The notes beneath the pieces are model-generated. The model had not been told where the DNA came from, did no database searches, and saw nothing but the letters and a program-made list of their open reading frames with translations. Shown piece by piece: positions 1 through 7,722 of a stretch of DNA of 64,000 nt. The position numbers were made by a program, and so were the translations under genes. This stretch comes from RUG11462 sp045539315. Lineage in GTDB: Bacteria > Bacillota > Clostridia > Oscillospirales > Acutalibacteraceae. Each line of letters begins with the position of its first letter. Within the stretch, counting starts at the first letter, position 1. The stretch spans positions 1 through 64,000 of the forward strand of contig JAZQFC010000037.1 of the NCBI GenBank assembly GCA_045539315.1, in the 5' to 3' direction.

Positions 1-10
1 ACAACAAAAA

Positions 11-37
11 TCCCCAAAACGAGATGTTTTGGGGATT
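11..37 (-). terminator. intrinsic terminator of the M14 peptidase gene
   Basis: A perfect 10-bp stem (11-20 with 26-35, loop GAGAT) is followed on the minus strand by a T-rich run. It lies just past the stop codon of the minus-strand peptidase gene. Confidence 0.8.
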
Positions 38-40
38 TTA

Positions 41-949
41 TTATGCTAGAGAAATTGATATAAGCATTAATTCTTTTAAGTTTTCGTAAATAGAATAAAG
101 CGTGTTAGGATTTAGTGGATTTTGACCTTTGCCAATTTCAACTGTAAAGCCTGGTTTACCGGTGGTTTCAACAAACCAGTCTTTAAAACCTGCATAAGAA
201 GCGCTTGGCGCCGGAGAAGCCACCCTGTATCCACTAGCAGTTGCAAAAAGTTGCGCCAAACGATAAGATTTAGGCGGAGTATTCTCGCCATACTGCCAAT
301 ATATTTCTTCGCCTTGTGAATGCCAAGCAATAACTTGCACTATGTTGTTATTTTCAACAAACTTAACAAGCGCCTCTGTTTCAGGCTCACTGTTTGGCGA
401 AGTACCACCGTATCTTCTAGGCGAAGGCCCTGTTATCCCATCATTTCGCTCGATTTCTTTTATTTTATCAAAACCTGCGTCAAAATTATGATTAATATCC
501 ACCCCATTTGCGTTTGCATTCCAGAATTTTATATCGTTGTTGCCATTGATTTGTGTAATTTGCGCCGCTTTGTCCCCTGCAGTTGCAGGACCATTCAACG
601 ATATTTCATAGCCATCTGGGTTTACAACAGGAATAACTATAACAGACTTATTATAAATAGCGTTTCTTGCAGATGAAATAGAAAAGTTTGTGTTATCACG
701 AAGCGATTTGCAAAAATCTTCTATAAATAATAAGTTAGTCAGCGTTGTAAGTCGTTCAGAGCCGTGAAAACCACCTGCATATAAAACACAGTTATCACGA
801 ACACCGATTCTTACTGCTAAAATTGGTCTGCCAAGCACCGATTTTCCGATTTCAAACACATCTAAAAACGGAAATTCTTCGCCAAGACGGTAAATTTCAT
901 TAATTACTTCATTGATATTATACTCTCTTTGTGTTATAGTATAAGACAT
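41..949 (-). CDS. M14-family zinc carboxypeptidase
   Basis: Predicted zinc metallopeptidase of the M14 family, 302 aa, probably acting on gamma-D-glutamyl-diamino acid bonds of cell-wall peptides as related Gram-positive enzymes do. The zinc site is readable: H62 and E65 in GGFHGSER and H210 in AWHSQGE. The DINHNFD block (about 151-157) and the catalytic glutamate E271 in FTVEIG are also in place, so the domain looks intact. No signal peptide or membrane segment is visible, so it is probably cytosolic and may process imported or recycled muropeptides. The gene is monocistronic, divergent from the NUDIX gene, and ends in a good terminator. The family is certain; the substrate is inferred. Confidence 0.88.
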   Translation of the reverse strand: MSYTITQREYNINEVINEIYRLGEEFPFLDVFEIGKSVLGRPILAVRIGVRDNCVLYAGGFHGSERLTTLTNLLFIEDFCKSLRDNTNFSISSARNAIYNKSVIVIPVVNPDGYEISLNGPATAGDKAAQITQINGNNDIKFWNANANGVDINHNFDAGFDKIKEIERNDGITGPSPRRYGGTSPNSEPETEALVKFVENNNIVQVIAWHSQGEEIYWQYGENTPPKSYRLAQLFATASGYRVASPAPSASYAGFKDWFVETTGKPGFTVEIGKGQNPLNPNTLYSIYENLKELMLISISLA

Positions 950-983
950 AGAACCACCCTTTATTTAATTTAGGAGAATTTTT

Positions 984-1520
984 ATGGAACTTTTTGAAAA
1001 AACCCTCAATGAACAATATGCATTTAAAGGCAGAATTATCAATTTAAGAGTTGATGATGTGCAGTTGCCTGATGGCTCTACTTCTACTAGAGAAGTTGTT
1101 GAGCATAATGGTGGCATTGGAATTTTGCCAATTGATGATGATATGAATACTTATGTAGTAAAACAATGGCGCGCACCTTATAAACGCGTTGTTACAGAAA
1201 TTCCTGCCGGCAAGCGTGATGGCGATGAAAACCCATTGGACGGTGGTATTAGAGAGTTAAAAGAAGAAATCGGCGCAGTGGCTAGTGAAATTACTTATTT
1301 AGGCGAGTTGTTGCCAAGTCCAGGGTATTGCGGCGAGATAATTTATCTTTATTTAGCAAGAGGCTTGACTTTTGAAAGTCAGGAGTTAGATGAAGATGAA
1401 TTTTTGAATGTTGAAAAAATGCCATTTAAAAAATTAGTTGATATGGTTATGAATAATGAAATAAGCGATGCAAAAACTATTGCAGCAGTTATGAAAGCCG
1501 ATAAATTATTAAATAAATAA
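984..1520 (+). CDS. NUDIX hydrolase, ADP-ribose pyrophosphatase type
   Basis: Probable ADP-sugar pyrophosphatase (178 aa) that splits ADP-ribose and related NDP-sugars into AMP and sugar phosphate. The Nudix box G-x5-E-x7-R-E-L-x-E-E-x-G is complete at residues 76-98, and the preceding VVKQWRAPYKRVVTEIPAG segment is typical of the ADPRase (NudF/YqkG) group. RBS TTAGGAG stands 9 bases before the ATG. No terminator is clear before the tRNA promoter that follows. Substrate specificity within the ADPRase group is inferred. Confidence 0.9.
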   Translation: MELFEKTLNEQYAFKGRIINLRVDDVQLPDGSTSTREVVEHNGGIGILPIDDDMNTYVVKQWRAPYKRVVTEIPAGKRDGDENPLDGGIRELKEEIGAVASEITYLGELLPSPGYCGEIIYLYLARGLTFESQELDEDEFLNVEKMPFKKLVDMVMNNEISDAKTIAAVMKADKLLNK

Positions 1521-1547
1521 TTTTTTAAAATAATTGCAAAAAAGGTG

Positions 1548-1576
1548 TTGACAAACCAAATCAATTGTGATAATAT
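1548..1576 (+). promoter_or_regulatory. promoter of the tRNA-Ser genes
   Basis: TTGACA at 1548-1553 and TAATAT at 1571-1576 with a 17-bp spacer stand directly upstream of the first tRNA-Ser. Confidence 0.65.
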
Positions 1577-1594
1577 GTTTAGGCACGAAAACAC

Positions 1595-1682
1595 GGAGAG
1601 GTATCGAAGTGGTCATAACGAGGCGGTCTTGAAAACCGTTTGCCCAAAAGGCACATGGGTTCGAATCCCATCCTCTCCGCCA
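1595..1682 (+). tRNA. tRNA-Ser(UGA)
   Basis: Full cloverleaf with a long variable arm: acceptor GGAGAGG pairs with CCTCTCC, the anticodon loop CTTGAAA gives UGA, the T-loop TTCGAAT is present, and the 3' CCA is encoded. Total 88 nt. Confidence 0.96.
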
Positions 1683-1743
1683 AAATTTAGAGCCTGATAA
1701 ATGAATATTTGTCAGGCTTTAATTTTCAAAATAGAATAAATTT

Positions 1744-1833
1744 GCAGAAGTACCCAAGTGGTGAAGGGGCTCCCCTGCTAAGGGAGTAGGTCGGGTGACC
1801 GGCGCAAGGGTTCAAATCCCTTCTTCTGCGCCA
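1744..1833 (+). tRNA. tRNA-Ser(GCU)
   Basis: Acceptor GCAGAAG pairs with CTTCTGC, the anticodon loop CTGCTAA gives GCU, there is a long class II variable arm, the T-loop is TTCAAAT, and CCA is encoded. Total 90 nt. Its 3' part recurs as fragments in the following 450 bp. Confidence 0.96.
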
Positions 1834-1835
1834 GC

Positions 1836-1867
1836 AAAAAGAGATACCCAAAAGGGTATCTCTTTTT
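1836..1867 (+). terminator. terminator after tRNA-Ser(GCU)
   Basis: A perfect 14-bp stem (1836-1849 with 1854-1867), loop AAAA, ending in five Ts. Confidence 0.85.
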
Positions 1868-2052
1868 GGTTTGTGTAAAAGATTTGAACTCTTGCGCCGA
1901 GGCGCATGGGTGAGGTTGCGAGCGCGTCCGGTGGACGATAAAGCGAGCAAAACGAAGCGCAGTGGTCAAAATTGTGCGAAGTGAATACGAGCAAAACAAT
2001 TTTGGGAACCACAAGGGGCTTGACGAAGTCAAGAAATCCCTTCTTCTGCGCC

Positions 2053-2092
2053 AACAATAAAAGGCACTCTTTTGAGTGCCTTTTATTGTTTT
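2053..2092 (+). terminator. terminator-like hairpin after second tRNA tail
   Basis: A 17-bp perfect stem (2053-2069 with 2074-2090) with loop TTTT and a following T-run. Confidence 0.7.
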
Positions 2093-2298
2093 TGCAACGG
2101 GATTTGAACCCGAGAGGGTCTGCAGCGTAAAAAACAGTCCTGTGGACTGTTTTTAGCAAAGAGCGTGAAGGCGGGTACCGAAATTCCTTGGAATTTGGGT
2201 CGCCAAGCGAATAGTATGCGTCGGCTTTAGCCGTAAGCAGACGGAAATCCCTTCTTCTGCACACCAACAAATCCCTTCTTGTGTAAAACAATAAACAT

Positions 2299-2326
2299 TT
2301 ACAAACCCAAAAAATTATGCTATACT
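2299..2326 (+). promoter_or_regulatory. promoter of nagA
   Basis: TTACAA (2299-2304) and an extended -10, TGCTATACT (hexamer 2321-2326), with a 16-bp spacer. Confidence 0.5.
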
Positions 2327-2349
2327 ATTTCAAAAGGTAGGTGGGCATT

Positions 2350-3480
2350 TTGACTGTACTTAAAAATGGTAATGTTTATTTAGATGGCAAATTTCAAAAA
2401 TGCGATATTTTATTTGATAAAAAAATAATAGATATAGGTCAAAACTTGGCATGCGAAACTGAAATAGATTTAAATGGTAAATATGTAACCCCTGGGTTTA
2501 TTGATATTCATATTCACGGCAGGGGTGGTTTTGATGTTTCGAAAAACTGTGGTGAAGTTGCTTTAGAAATTGCAAAATGCGGTGTAACATCATTTTTACC
2601 TACCACTCTTACTTTGAGTTATGATGATACACTTATAGCACTTCAAAACATTGCAGATTATATTGAAAATGATAATAAATGTGGCGCGCAGGCGCTTGGA
2701 ATTTATAGCGAGGGTATTTTCTTTTCAGTAGCAAAATGTGGCGCGCAAAATCCACAAAACATAAAAGAAACAATTGATTTAAACTTTGTTGAAAAGATGA
2801 TTAAAGCATCTAAAAATCATCTTAAAGTTGTGGCTTTCGCACCTGAAAATAAAGGTAGTGTAGAACTTGTTCATTATTTAAAAGATAAAGGCATTCGCGC
2901 ATCAATGGGGCATACAAATGCTACTGAAAGTGAAGTGAAACCTTGCGTAGATGCAGGTATGACAGGCGCTACTCATCTATTTAACGGAATGAGTGGAATG
3001 AGCCATATTGATTTGGGTGCGTCTGGCGTTGGCGTTTTTGATGAGCGCATTTATACAGAAATTATTACAGATGGTTTTCATGTAAACAAAGAGTTTATAA
3101 ACATTCTTTTTAAATTCAAACCAACCGATAAAATTATCTTTATTAGCGATAATGTTAACCTTTCAGGTTTGCCTGAAGGCAAAGGCGAAATGGCAGGTGT
3201 GCCTGTTGTAATTACTAAAGATAAACTTTTAGTTGACAGTAATGAAAAATTTTCTCTTGCAGGCAGTTGTTTGCGCCTTTGCGACAGTATAAAAAATGTT
3301 ATTAGTATGACAGGAATTCACGCAGAAGATATTATAAAATGCGTAACCGAAAACCCTGCAAAATACATAGGTGTTGATGATAAAAAGGGCTTTATCAAAA
3401 CAGGTTATGACGCTGATTTTAATGTTTTTGATAAAGAATTTAATCTTAATTGTACTTACCTTAAAGGAGAGAAAGTATGA
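2350..3480 (+). CDS. nagA: N-acetylglucosamine-6-phosphate deacetylase
   Basis: Removes the acetyl group from GlcNAc-6-P to give glucosamine-6-P, used in amino-sugar catabolism and cell-wall recycling. It is an amidohydrolase-superfamily protein with metal-site motifs FIDIHIHG near residue 55, the glutamate of LGIYSEG, GHTNAT, ATHLFNGMS and ITDGFHV, and a terminal SDNVNLSG active-site block. The start is taken as TTG 2350 because AGGTGG lies 6-7 bases upstream; an in-frame GTG at 2341 sits inside that RBS. Length (376 aa) is normal. The stop overlaps the next ATG by 4 bp (ATGA). No nagB or PTS gene is adjacent. Confidence 0.9.
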   Translation: MTVLKNGNVYLDGKFQKCDILFDKKIIDIGQNLACETEIDLNGKYVTPGFIDIHIHGRGGFDVSKNCGEVALEIAKCGVTSFLPTTLTLSYDDTLIALQNIADYIENDNKCGAQALGIYSEGIFFSVAKCGAQNPQNIKETIDLNFVEKMIKASKNHLKVVAFAPENKGSVELVHYLKDKGIRASMGHTNATESEVKPCVDAGMTGATHLFNGMSGMSHIDLGASGVGVFDERIYTEIITDGFHVNKEFINILFKFKPTDKIIFISDNVNLSGLPEGKGEMAGVPVVITKDKLLVDSNEKFSLAGSCLRLCDSIKNVISMTGIHAEDIIKCVTENPAKYIGVDDKKGFIKTGYDADFNVFDKEFNLNCTYLKGEKV

Positions 3481-4649
3481 AAGAATCAACAAGAGTTTTA
3501 AAAGAATTTTTAACAGTTTTAACTATATTTATTTACCCTATATTTGCGCTTTTTATGTTTATTTCTTTATCATTTACAGGTATTTGGGCTGTAACTATAA
3601 TAATGGGGCTTTTGATTTTACCGCTTGTTATTCCTTTGTTGTGGTTAAAGAAAAAGAAAGCGTATTTAATTGCTTATATTTCATATTTGTTATGCTTTGT
3701 AATTCTTCTCGGAACTCAATTCGGATTAGAAACTTATGACAAATCAATTACAATCGATGTTTCACCTGATATAAACACATATGAATATTTACCATTTAAA
3801 GAAAACTCAAAGATAGTTAAAACAAAAAGCAAAACTCTTGATTTTAGCAAACTTTCTAAAGATGAATTACCTATTATTGATGGCGCTACTGCGGCGTTTC
3901 CTGTTTATTCGGCTTTTGTTAATGCAGTTTATCCTGAATCAACTACTCTTTACGATGGTGCTTTTGAGTTTAATAACACTCGTGGTGGTTATAGAAAACT
4001 TGCTAAAAAGAAAATTGATATTTTCATTGGCGCGCAACCATCGGCGCAACAAGTTAAAAAGGCTGAAAAGCACAACACAACTTTTAAATATACACAAATC
4101 GGTCACGAGGCTTTTGTATTTTTTGTTCATAAAAACAACCCTATTCAAAGCCTTACTGTTGAACAAATAAAAGGTATTTACTCTGGCAAAATCACTAACT
4201 GGAAAGAAGTTGGCGGTAAAAACAAAGAAATCATTGCATTTCAACGAAGTGAGGGTAGCGGAAGCCAAAGTATGCTTATGAGATTTATGGGTGATACGCC
4301 AATAATGGACGCGCCTACTGAAAATCTTGTAGATGGTATGGGTGGCATTATTGAAGAGGTTTCAGATTATAAAAGCAAATCTAATTCAATTGGTTTTTCA
4401 TTTAGATATTATGTTGAAGGAATAATCAAAAACCCTAATATTAAACTAATTGCCATTGATGGAGTTGCACCTAACAAACAAAATATTAAAAATGGAACTT
4501 ACCCTATTATTGCGCCTGTTTATGCTGTAACTTATGAAGAAAACAAAAACGAAAATGTTCAAAAATTCGTTGATTGGATGACTTCTGATGAAGGTCAGTA
4601 TATTATTGAACAAACAGGCTATGTTGGTATAAATAAAAAATCAAATTGA
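3477..4649 (+). CDS. membrane-anchored PstS-like substrate-binding protein
   Basis: A 390-aa protein with three N-terminal hydrophobic segments (about residues 13-35, 37-58, 63-82) followed by an extracellular PBP-like (PstS-type) domain. Phosphate-binding-protein features are seen: DGATAAFP near 135, LTVEQIKGIYSGKITNWKEVGG, and RSEGSGSQSM in place of the usual R-x-x-GSGT. The order of these blocks is the normal one, unlike the PstS at 43205-44071. It is coupled to nagA by a 4-bp overlap. There is no lipobox; the multi-pass anchor is unusual for a transporter receptor and suggests a sensor or a receptor tied to the membrane. The ligand is unknown. Confidence 0.7.
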   Translation: MKESTRVLKEFLTVLTIFIYPIFALFMFISLSFTGIWAVTIIMGLLILPLVIPLLWLKKKKAYLIAYISYLLCFVILLGTQFGLETYDKSITIDVSPDINTYEYLPFKENSKIVKTKSKTLDFSKLSKDELPIIDGATAAFPVYSAFVNAVYPESTTLYDGAFEFNNTRGGYRKLAKKKIDIFIGAQPSAQQVKKAEKHNTTFKYTQIGHEAFVFFVHKNNPIQSLTVEQIKGIYSGKITNWKEVGGKNKEIIAFQRSEGSGSQSMLMRFMGDTPIMDAPTENLVDGMGGIIEEVSDYKSKSNSIGFSFRYYVEGIIKNPNIKLIAIDGVAPNKQNIKNGTYPIIAPVYAVTYEENKNENVQKFVDWMTSDEGQYIIEQTGYVGINKKSN

Positions 4650-4674
4650 CAACACCATACGCAGGTAAATAATT

Positions 4675-4932
4675 ATGAAAGAAATGGATACAGTAGAAGT
4701 AATTGTAGAAAAAGAAAAATATGCAAAAGAAGGCGTTCATAAAGGAATGCAAGGTTGGATTTGTCTTCCGGACTTTGTAAATGGAACTTGGTTGATAAAT
4801 TTTCCGTGTTGTGGAGAAAAAGATGACATTGCAACTATTTCAATAAAAGAAACAGATTTAAAACAAATTGACGGAATGGATGCTAAAATCAACGAAGAAA
4901 TTGAAGAACTATTCAAAAATGGTAACATTTAA
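4675..4932 (+). CDS. small conserved hypothetical protein
   Basis: An 85-aa soluble protein of unknown function, 25 bp downstream of the PstS-like gene and before a shared terminator, so probably in the nagA operon. It has a central KGMQGWICLPDF ... WLINFPCCGEKDD stretch like a small beta-barrel (SH3-like) and an acidic C-terminal helix. Two adjacent cysteines (PCCG) are notable. RBS is weak (AGGTAAATAATT). It could be an immunity-type or house-keeping small protein; no function is claimed. Confidence 0.6.
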   Translation: MKEMDTVEVIVEKEKYAKEGVHKGMQGWICLPDFVNGTWLINFPCCGEKDDIATISIKETDLKQIDGMDAKINEEIEELFKNGNI

Positions 4933-4947
4933 TATTTATTCAAAACT

Positions 4948-4980
4948 ACCCCAGGCACTTTACCTAGTGCCTGGGGTTTT
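4948..4980. terminator. bidirectional terminator between 4675 gene and gpr
   Basis: A 12-bp stem (4948-4959 with 4966-4977), with T-runs on both strands. It serves two convergent genes. Confidence 0.85.
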
Positions 4981-5847
4981 CTAATCTGTTAACATCAAAA
5001 GTGAATCTTCGTCTATATCAGGTTGAAGCGCGCAATTTATTGAGTGTGAAATCAGTCTTGCGCTTCGCTCTACTAACAAATCTATTTCTTTTGGCGTTAC
5101 TATCATACTAGAAGCGCCTTTATACTCAATTTCATTTTCGGCTATATCATTAACAAGGGTGTTTGCATCTACTACTGTTGGCACACCAATTGATATTACC
5201 GGTACGCCTAAAGTCTTCTCGCTTAATTCGTTTCTTGAATTTGATACTCCCCCACCCGGAATTATGCCTGTATCAGAAATTTGAATTGTCTTACCAAGGC
5301 GAGAAAGTTTTCTAGATGCTAATGCATCTATCGCTATCACAAAATCAGGTTTTACCTTTTCGATTACTGCCTTTATAACCTCGCCAATCTCAATGCCTGT
5401 TTGACCGAGTACACCGGGCGAAATTGCGGTAACACTTCTTAAATTATCAAACCCTATTGACTGCGCTAATTCTTCGCCAATATGCCTTGTTGCAAGTATA
5501 TGCGAAATGCAATCAGGCCCAAGCGCGTCTGGCGTGATATTGCGATTACCTATTCCACAAACAAGCGCCGAGCCCTCTGGAATAATTTTAACTAATTGAT
5601 TACACAAAACTTTTGCTGTTTGCTTATCTACTAGTGCGCCATTATCAAAACTGTTTTCGGCTTCTAGTGTTATATAGTTTCCCTTTGGCTTTTTTATTGC
5701 TCGCTCGCCTGTTTTATTTAAAACTTTTATCGAAGTAATTTTTATGTTTTCTTCGCAAAATTCCTTGACTTTTAACCCATCATCAGTGTGTGGCGAGATT
5801 TCTCTGCGTTCTATGGCAAGGTCGGTTCTTAAATTCAAAAAACTCAA
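4981..5847 (-). CDS. gpr: GPR endopeptidase (germination protease)
   Basis: Degrades the small acid-soluble spore proteins (SASPs) in the first minutes of germination. It is made as a zymogen in the forespore. The RTDLAIE start (residues 7-13) mirrors the SASP cleavage-site-like pro-region, and the family block CGIGNRNITPDALGP, followed by ISPGVLGQTGIE and GIIPGGGVSN, is intact. Length 288 aa is somewhat short of Bacillus GPR (about 370) but usual for Clostridia. It is monocistronic. A forespore (sigma-G) promoter was not identified with confidence. Its presence is good evidence for sporulation. Confidence 0.95.
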   Translation of the reverse strand: MSFLNLRTDLAIERREISPHTDDGLKVKEFCEENIKITSIKVLNKTGERAIKKPKGNYITLEAENSFDNGALVDKQTAKVLCNQLVKIIPEGSALVCGIGNRNITPDALGPDCISHILATRHIGEELAQSIGFDNLRSVTAISPGVLGQTGIEIGEVIKAVIEKVKPDFVIAIDALASRKLSRLGKTIQISDTGIIPGGGVSNSRNELSEKTLGVPVISIGVPTVVDANTLVNDIAENEIEYKGASSMIVTPKEIDLLVERSARLISHSINCALQPDIDEDSLLMLTD

Positions 5848-5917
5848 CTCTTTTCGAAATATTTTTATTAACTTACCCTTAAATTAAAATAATATTTTAA
5901 AAATTTGAAAAAAAGTC

Positions 5918-5946
5918 TTGATTTTCTAAACAAAAAGTGATATTAT
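5918..5946 (+). promoter_or_regulatory. promoter of rpsT
   Basis: TTGATT 5918-5923, 17-bp spacer, TATTAT 5941-5946. The roughly 50-nt leader has a short hairpin (ATACCG/TGGTA) before the RBS. Confidence 0.6.
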
Positions 5947-6005
5947 AGTTCGTGCAGATTATCAAAATACCGTTTTTATGGTAAATTTCTTAAGGAGGTG
6001 CACTG

Positions 6006-6263
6006 ATGCCTAATATTAAATCAGCTAAAAAAAGAGTTAAAGTTATCGCTACTAAAACAGAGCGTAATAAAGCTATGAATTCAGCTCTTAAAACAGAGAT
6101 TAAAAAAGCTAATGCAGCTATCGCTTCAAACGCTGACAACAAAGCAGAGCAAGTTAAAATTGCTATTACTGCTATTGATAAAGCGCAAAGCAAAGGCTTA
6201 TTGCATAAAAACAATGCTGCAAGAAAGAAATCAGCGCTTGCAACAAAACTTAACAAAGCGTAA
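6006..6263 (+). CDS. rpsT: 30S ribosomal protein S20
   Basis: Primary 16S-binding protein of the small subunit. The sequence MPNIKSAKKRVKV and the lysine/alanine-rich helical hairpin ending in KNNAARKKSALATKLNK are diagnostic, and 85 aa is the standard length. The near-consensus RBS AAGGAGGTG stands 6 bases before ATG. It is next to gpr, a neighbourhood common in Clostridia, and is transcribed alone with its own promoter and terminator. Confidence 0.98.
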   Translation: MPNIKSAKKRVKVIATKTERNKAMNSALKTEIKKANAAIASNADNKAEQVKIAITAIDKAQSKGLLHKNNAARKKSALATKLNKA

Positions 6264-6278
6264 ATTTAATTTAGTTTT

Positions 6279-6312
6279 AAAAAAGACTAACCAAAACGGT
6301 TAGCCTTTTTTG
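6279..6312 (+). terminator. terminator of rpsT
   Basis: A 13-bp stem with one mismatch, loop AAAA, followed by TTTTTT. Confidence 0.8.
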
Positions 6313-6313
6313 T

Positions 6314-6919
6314 TTATTGCTCGTAATATTTTTTAGCAGCTTCAATGATTAAATCTGCCGATTTTTCAATGCCATAGGCAGATGAATTAACAAGCATATG
6401 ATAATTTTTTCTCTCTCCCCAAAGCCTGTCACAATAATAATTATAATGCCTTGCTCTGGTTTTATCTCTTGATTTTACAAGTTTTGAAGCCTCTTTATCT
6501 GAATAGCCGTATTCCTCAACAATTCTCTTATGCTTAAACCAATCGTCTGCATAAATAAACACATTAAAACAGTCAAAATCACGCAAAACATAATCTGCGC
6601 ATCTGCCAACGATTACGCAACTACCTTCTGCCGCGAACTCTTTGATAGTTTTGCTCTCGCAAACATATATTTTATCAACAAGCGATGTGCCACCAACGCC
6701 AAATTGACCACCAGATGTAGCAAGATTAAAAAGAATACTATTTGAAAAAGTTTGCTCCTCTTTTTCAATAAATTCTGCAGACAAACCACTGCTTTCAGCG
6801 GCTTTATCGATTATTGCATTATCATAAAATTTAATATCTAATTTTTTTGCAATTTCTTCACCAATTTTACGACCACCAGAACCAAACTCACGGCCAATTG
6901 TAATTATTAAATCTTTCAT
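6314..6919 (-). CDS. cytidylate kinase-like family protein
   Basis: A 201-aa P-loop kinase of the cytidylate-kinase-like group. The nucleotide-binding start is ITIGREFGSGGRKIGE (about residues 6-21), and the helical lid contains SRDKTRARHYNYYCDRLWG. It is distinct from true Cmk in its GREFGSGG loop and lid. Substrate is unknown; phosphorylation of a nucleotide or small molecule is inferred. The gene is preceded by a strong promoter and a roughly 170-nt leader with several perfect hairpins. RBS AAAGGAGC lies 8 bases before ATG. Confidence 0.8.
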   Translation of the reverse strand: MKDLIITIGREFGSGGRKIGEEIAKKLDIKFYDNAIIDKAAESSGLSAEFIEKEEQTFSNSILFNLATSGGQFGVGGTSLVDKIYVCESKTIKEFAAEGSCVIVGRCADYVLRDFDCFNVFIYADDWFKHKRIVEEYGYSDKEASKLVKSRDKTRARHYNYYCDRLWGERKNYHMLVNSSAYGIEKSADLIIEAAKKYYEQ

Positions 6920-6929
6920 AAAAAATGCT

Positions 6930-7096
6930 CCTTTGCTATAATACAGACATTATAATGATTGTAGTTTGTCGAAATGCTAAAAGCATTTCGACAAGCCACT
7001 TTTTAAGTGGCTTGAAGCAAAATTAAATTTTAATATTTAATTTTGAACAACACTCATTGCAATTGTGTAGGACAAATTTGTTTCGCCTAACCTACA
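6930..7096 (-). promoter_or_regulatory. hairpin-rich leader of the cytidylate-kinase-like gene
   Basis: Four successive stem-loops on the minus-strand transcript: 7066-7071 with 7091-7096 (outer 6 bp), 7018-7027 with 7036-7045 (10 bp perfect), 6993-7001 with 7005-7013 (9 bp perfect), and 6966-6977 with 6983-6994 (12 bp perfect). None is followed by a clear T-run, so a simple terminator is not indicated. No known riboswitch core was recognised. Confidence 0.5.
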
Positions 7097-7098
7097 TT

Positions 7099-7127
7099 AT
7101 TATAGCATAGTTTTATAAAAAAATCAA
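7099..7127 (-). promoter_or_regulatory. promoter reading toward the cytidylate-kinase-like gene
   Basis: On the minus strand, TTGATT (7127-7122), 17-bp spacer, TATAAT (7104-7099), preceded by TGC, so also an extended -10. Confidence 0.7.
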
Positions 7128-7171
7128 TAATTATTTTGCCAATTTTGTGCAAAAATAACAATAGAATTCTG

Positions 7172-7567
7172 CTATAAATCAAGCATTTCTACCGCTTTTT
7201 TATGTAGCCTTGAAATCTGCTTTGAACAATAGCCAATTAATTCACCTTGCTTTTCAAAAGGTATGCCCATTATATACTTCGAATAAAGTATATGGCGATA
7301 ACTTGGAATTGGCAATTCTTCGATTTTTTCGACAATTTTGCTTCTCTTATCAATTAAATCATCAATTTGCTTATCAATCTCCTTTTCTAATGAAACTACT
7401 TTGTTTAAAATTTCGGAACTGTCCACATCAATTCCTTCTTCTCGAGAGTTGGATTTCAAACTCAAAAGCCGAGAATACCATTTTTCTTTTTCCTTGATTT
7501 TCGCATTTATTTGAGCATCTAAATAAGCGAATTCTTCAAGGAGTTCTTTCTTCTCGTTATAAGTCAT
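7172..7567 (-). CDS. sigma-70 region 4-like small protein
   Basis: 131-aa protein with a charged coiled-coil N-terminal two thirds and a C-terminal helix-turn-helix that resembles sigma factor region 4 (YRHILYSKYIMG ... GYCSKQISRLHKKAVEML), as in DUF1492/ArpU-like phage and accessory proteins. The start is set at ATG 7567 because AAAGGAG precedes it by 6 bases; the longer in-frame extension has no RBS. It is divergent from the CYTH gene. A DNA-binding or transcription role is inferred. It may be a phage-derived survivor, but no other phage gene is near. Confidence 0.65.
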   Translation of the reverse strand: MTYNEKKELLEEFAYLDAQINAKIKEKEKWYSRLLSLKSNSREEGIDVDSSEILNKVVSLEKEIDKQIDDLIDKRSKIVEKIEELPIPSYRHILYSKYIMGIPFEKQGELIGYCSKQISRLHKKAVEMLDL

Positions 7568-7661
7568 TCTGTCTCCTTTTCCCGGGGCCATTTTTATTAT
7601 ATTGCATAGGTTGACCGATAAACCGTACAAATACTCGATTTTTTTAACTTTTTGAAGCATA

Positions 7662-7690
7662 TTGACAAAACAATTAAAATTTTGTAAAAT
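7662..7690 (+). promoter_or_regulatory. promoter of the CYTH gene
   Basis: TTGACA 7662-7667, 17-bp spacer, TAAAAT 7685-7690. Confidence 0.7.
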
Positions 7691-7722
7691 ATAAATTGAT
7701 AAACTTGAAAGAGAATGATTTT

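Larger units (their letters stand above)
1815..2285 (+). repeat. field of tRNA-Ser 3'-end fragments with hairpins, no gene
   Basis: The 3' part of tRNA-Ser(GCU), AAATCCCTTCTTCTGC, recurs in direct orientation at about 2035-2052 (complete with GCGCCA) and at about 2250-2264 (ending CACACCA), with a shorter AAATCCCTTCTTGTG at about 2269-2283. Inverted T-arm pieces, GATTTGAAC followed by diverged bases, lie at about 1880-1897 and 2101-2115. A 17-bp perfect hairpin with T-run (2053-2090) follows the second tail, as the terminator follows the real tRNA. Further short hairpins are at about 2016-2030 and 2130-2155. No start/RBS combination supports a gene between 1834 and 2340. Confidence 0.7.

Noticed and set aside
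1726..2291. Several minus-strand open frames across the tRNA-Ser and repeat field
   Set aside because: They run through the tRNA gene and its fragments, have no RBS, and their translations (many Arg/Ser) are of the shadow type.
2341..2349. GTG 2341 as nagA start
   Set aside because: It overlaps the AGGTGG ribosome site that suits TTG 2350; the difference is only three residues.
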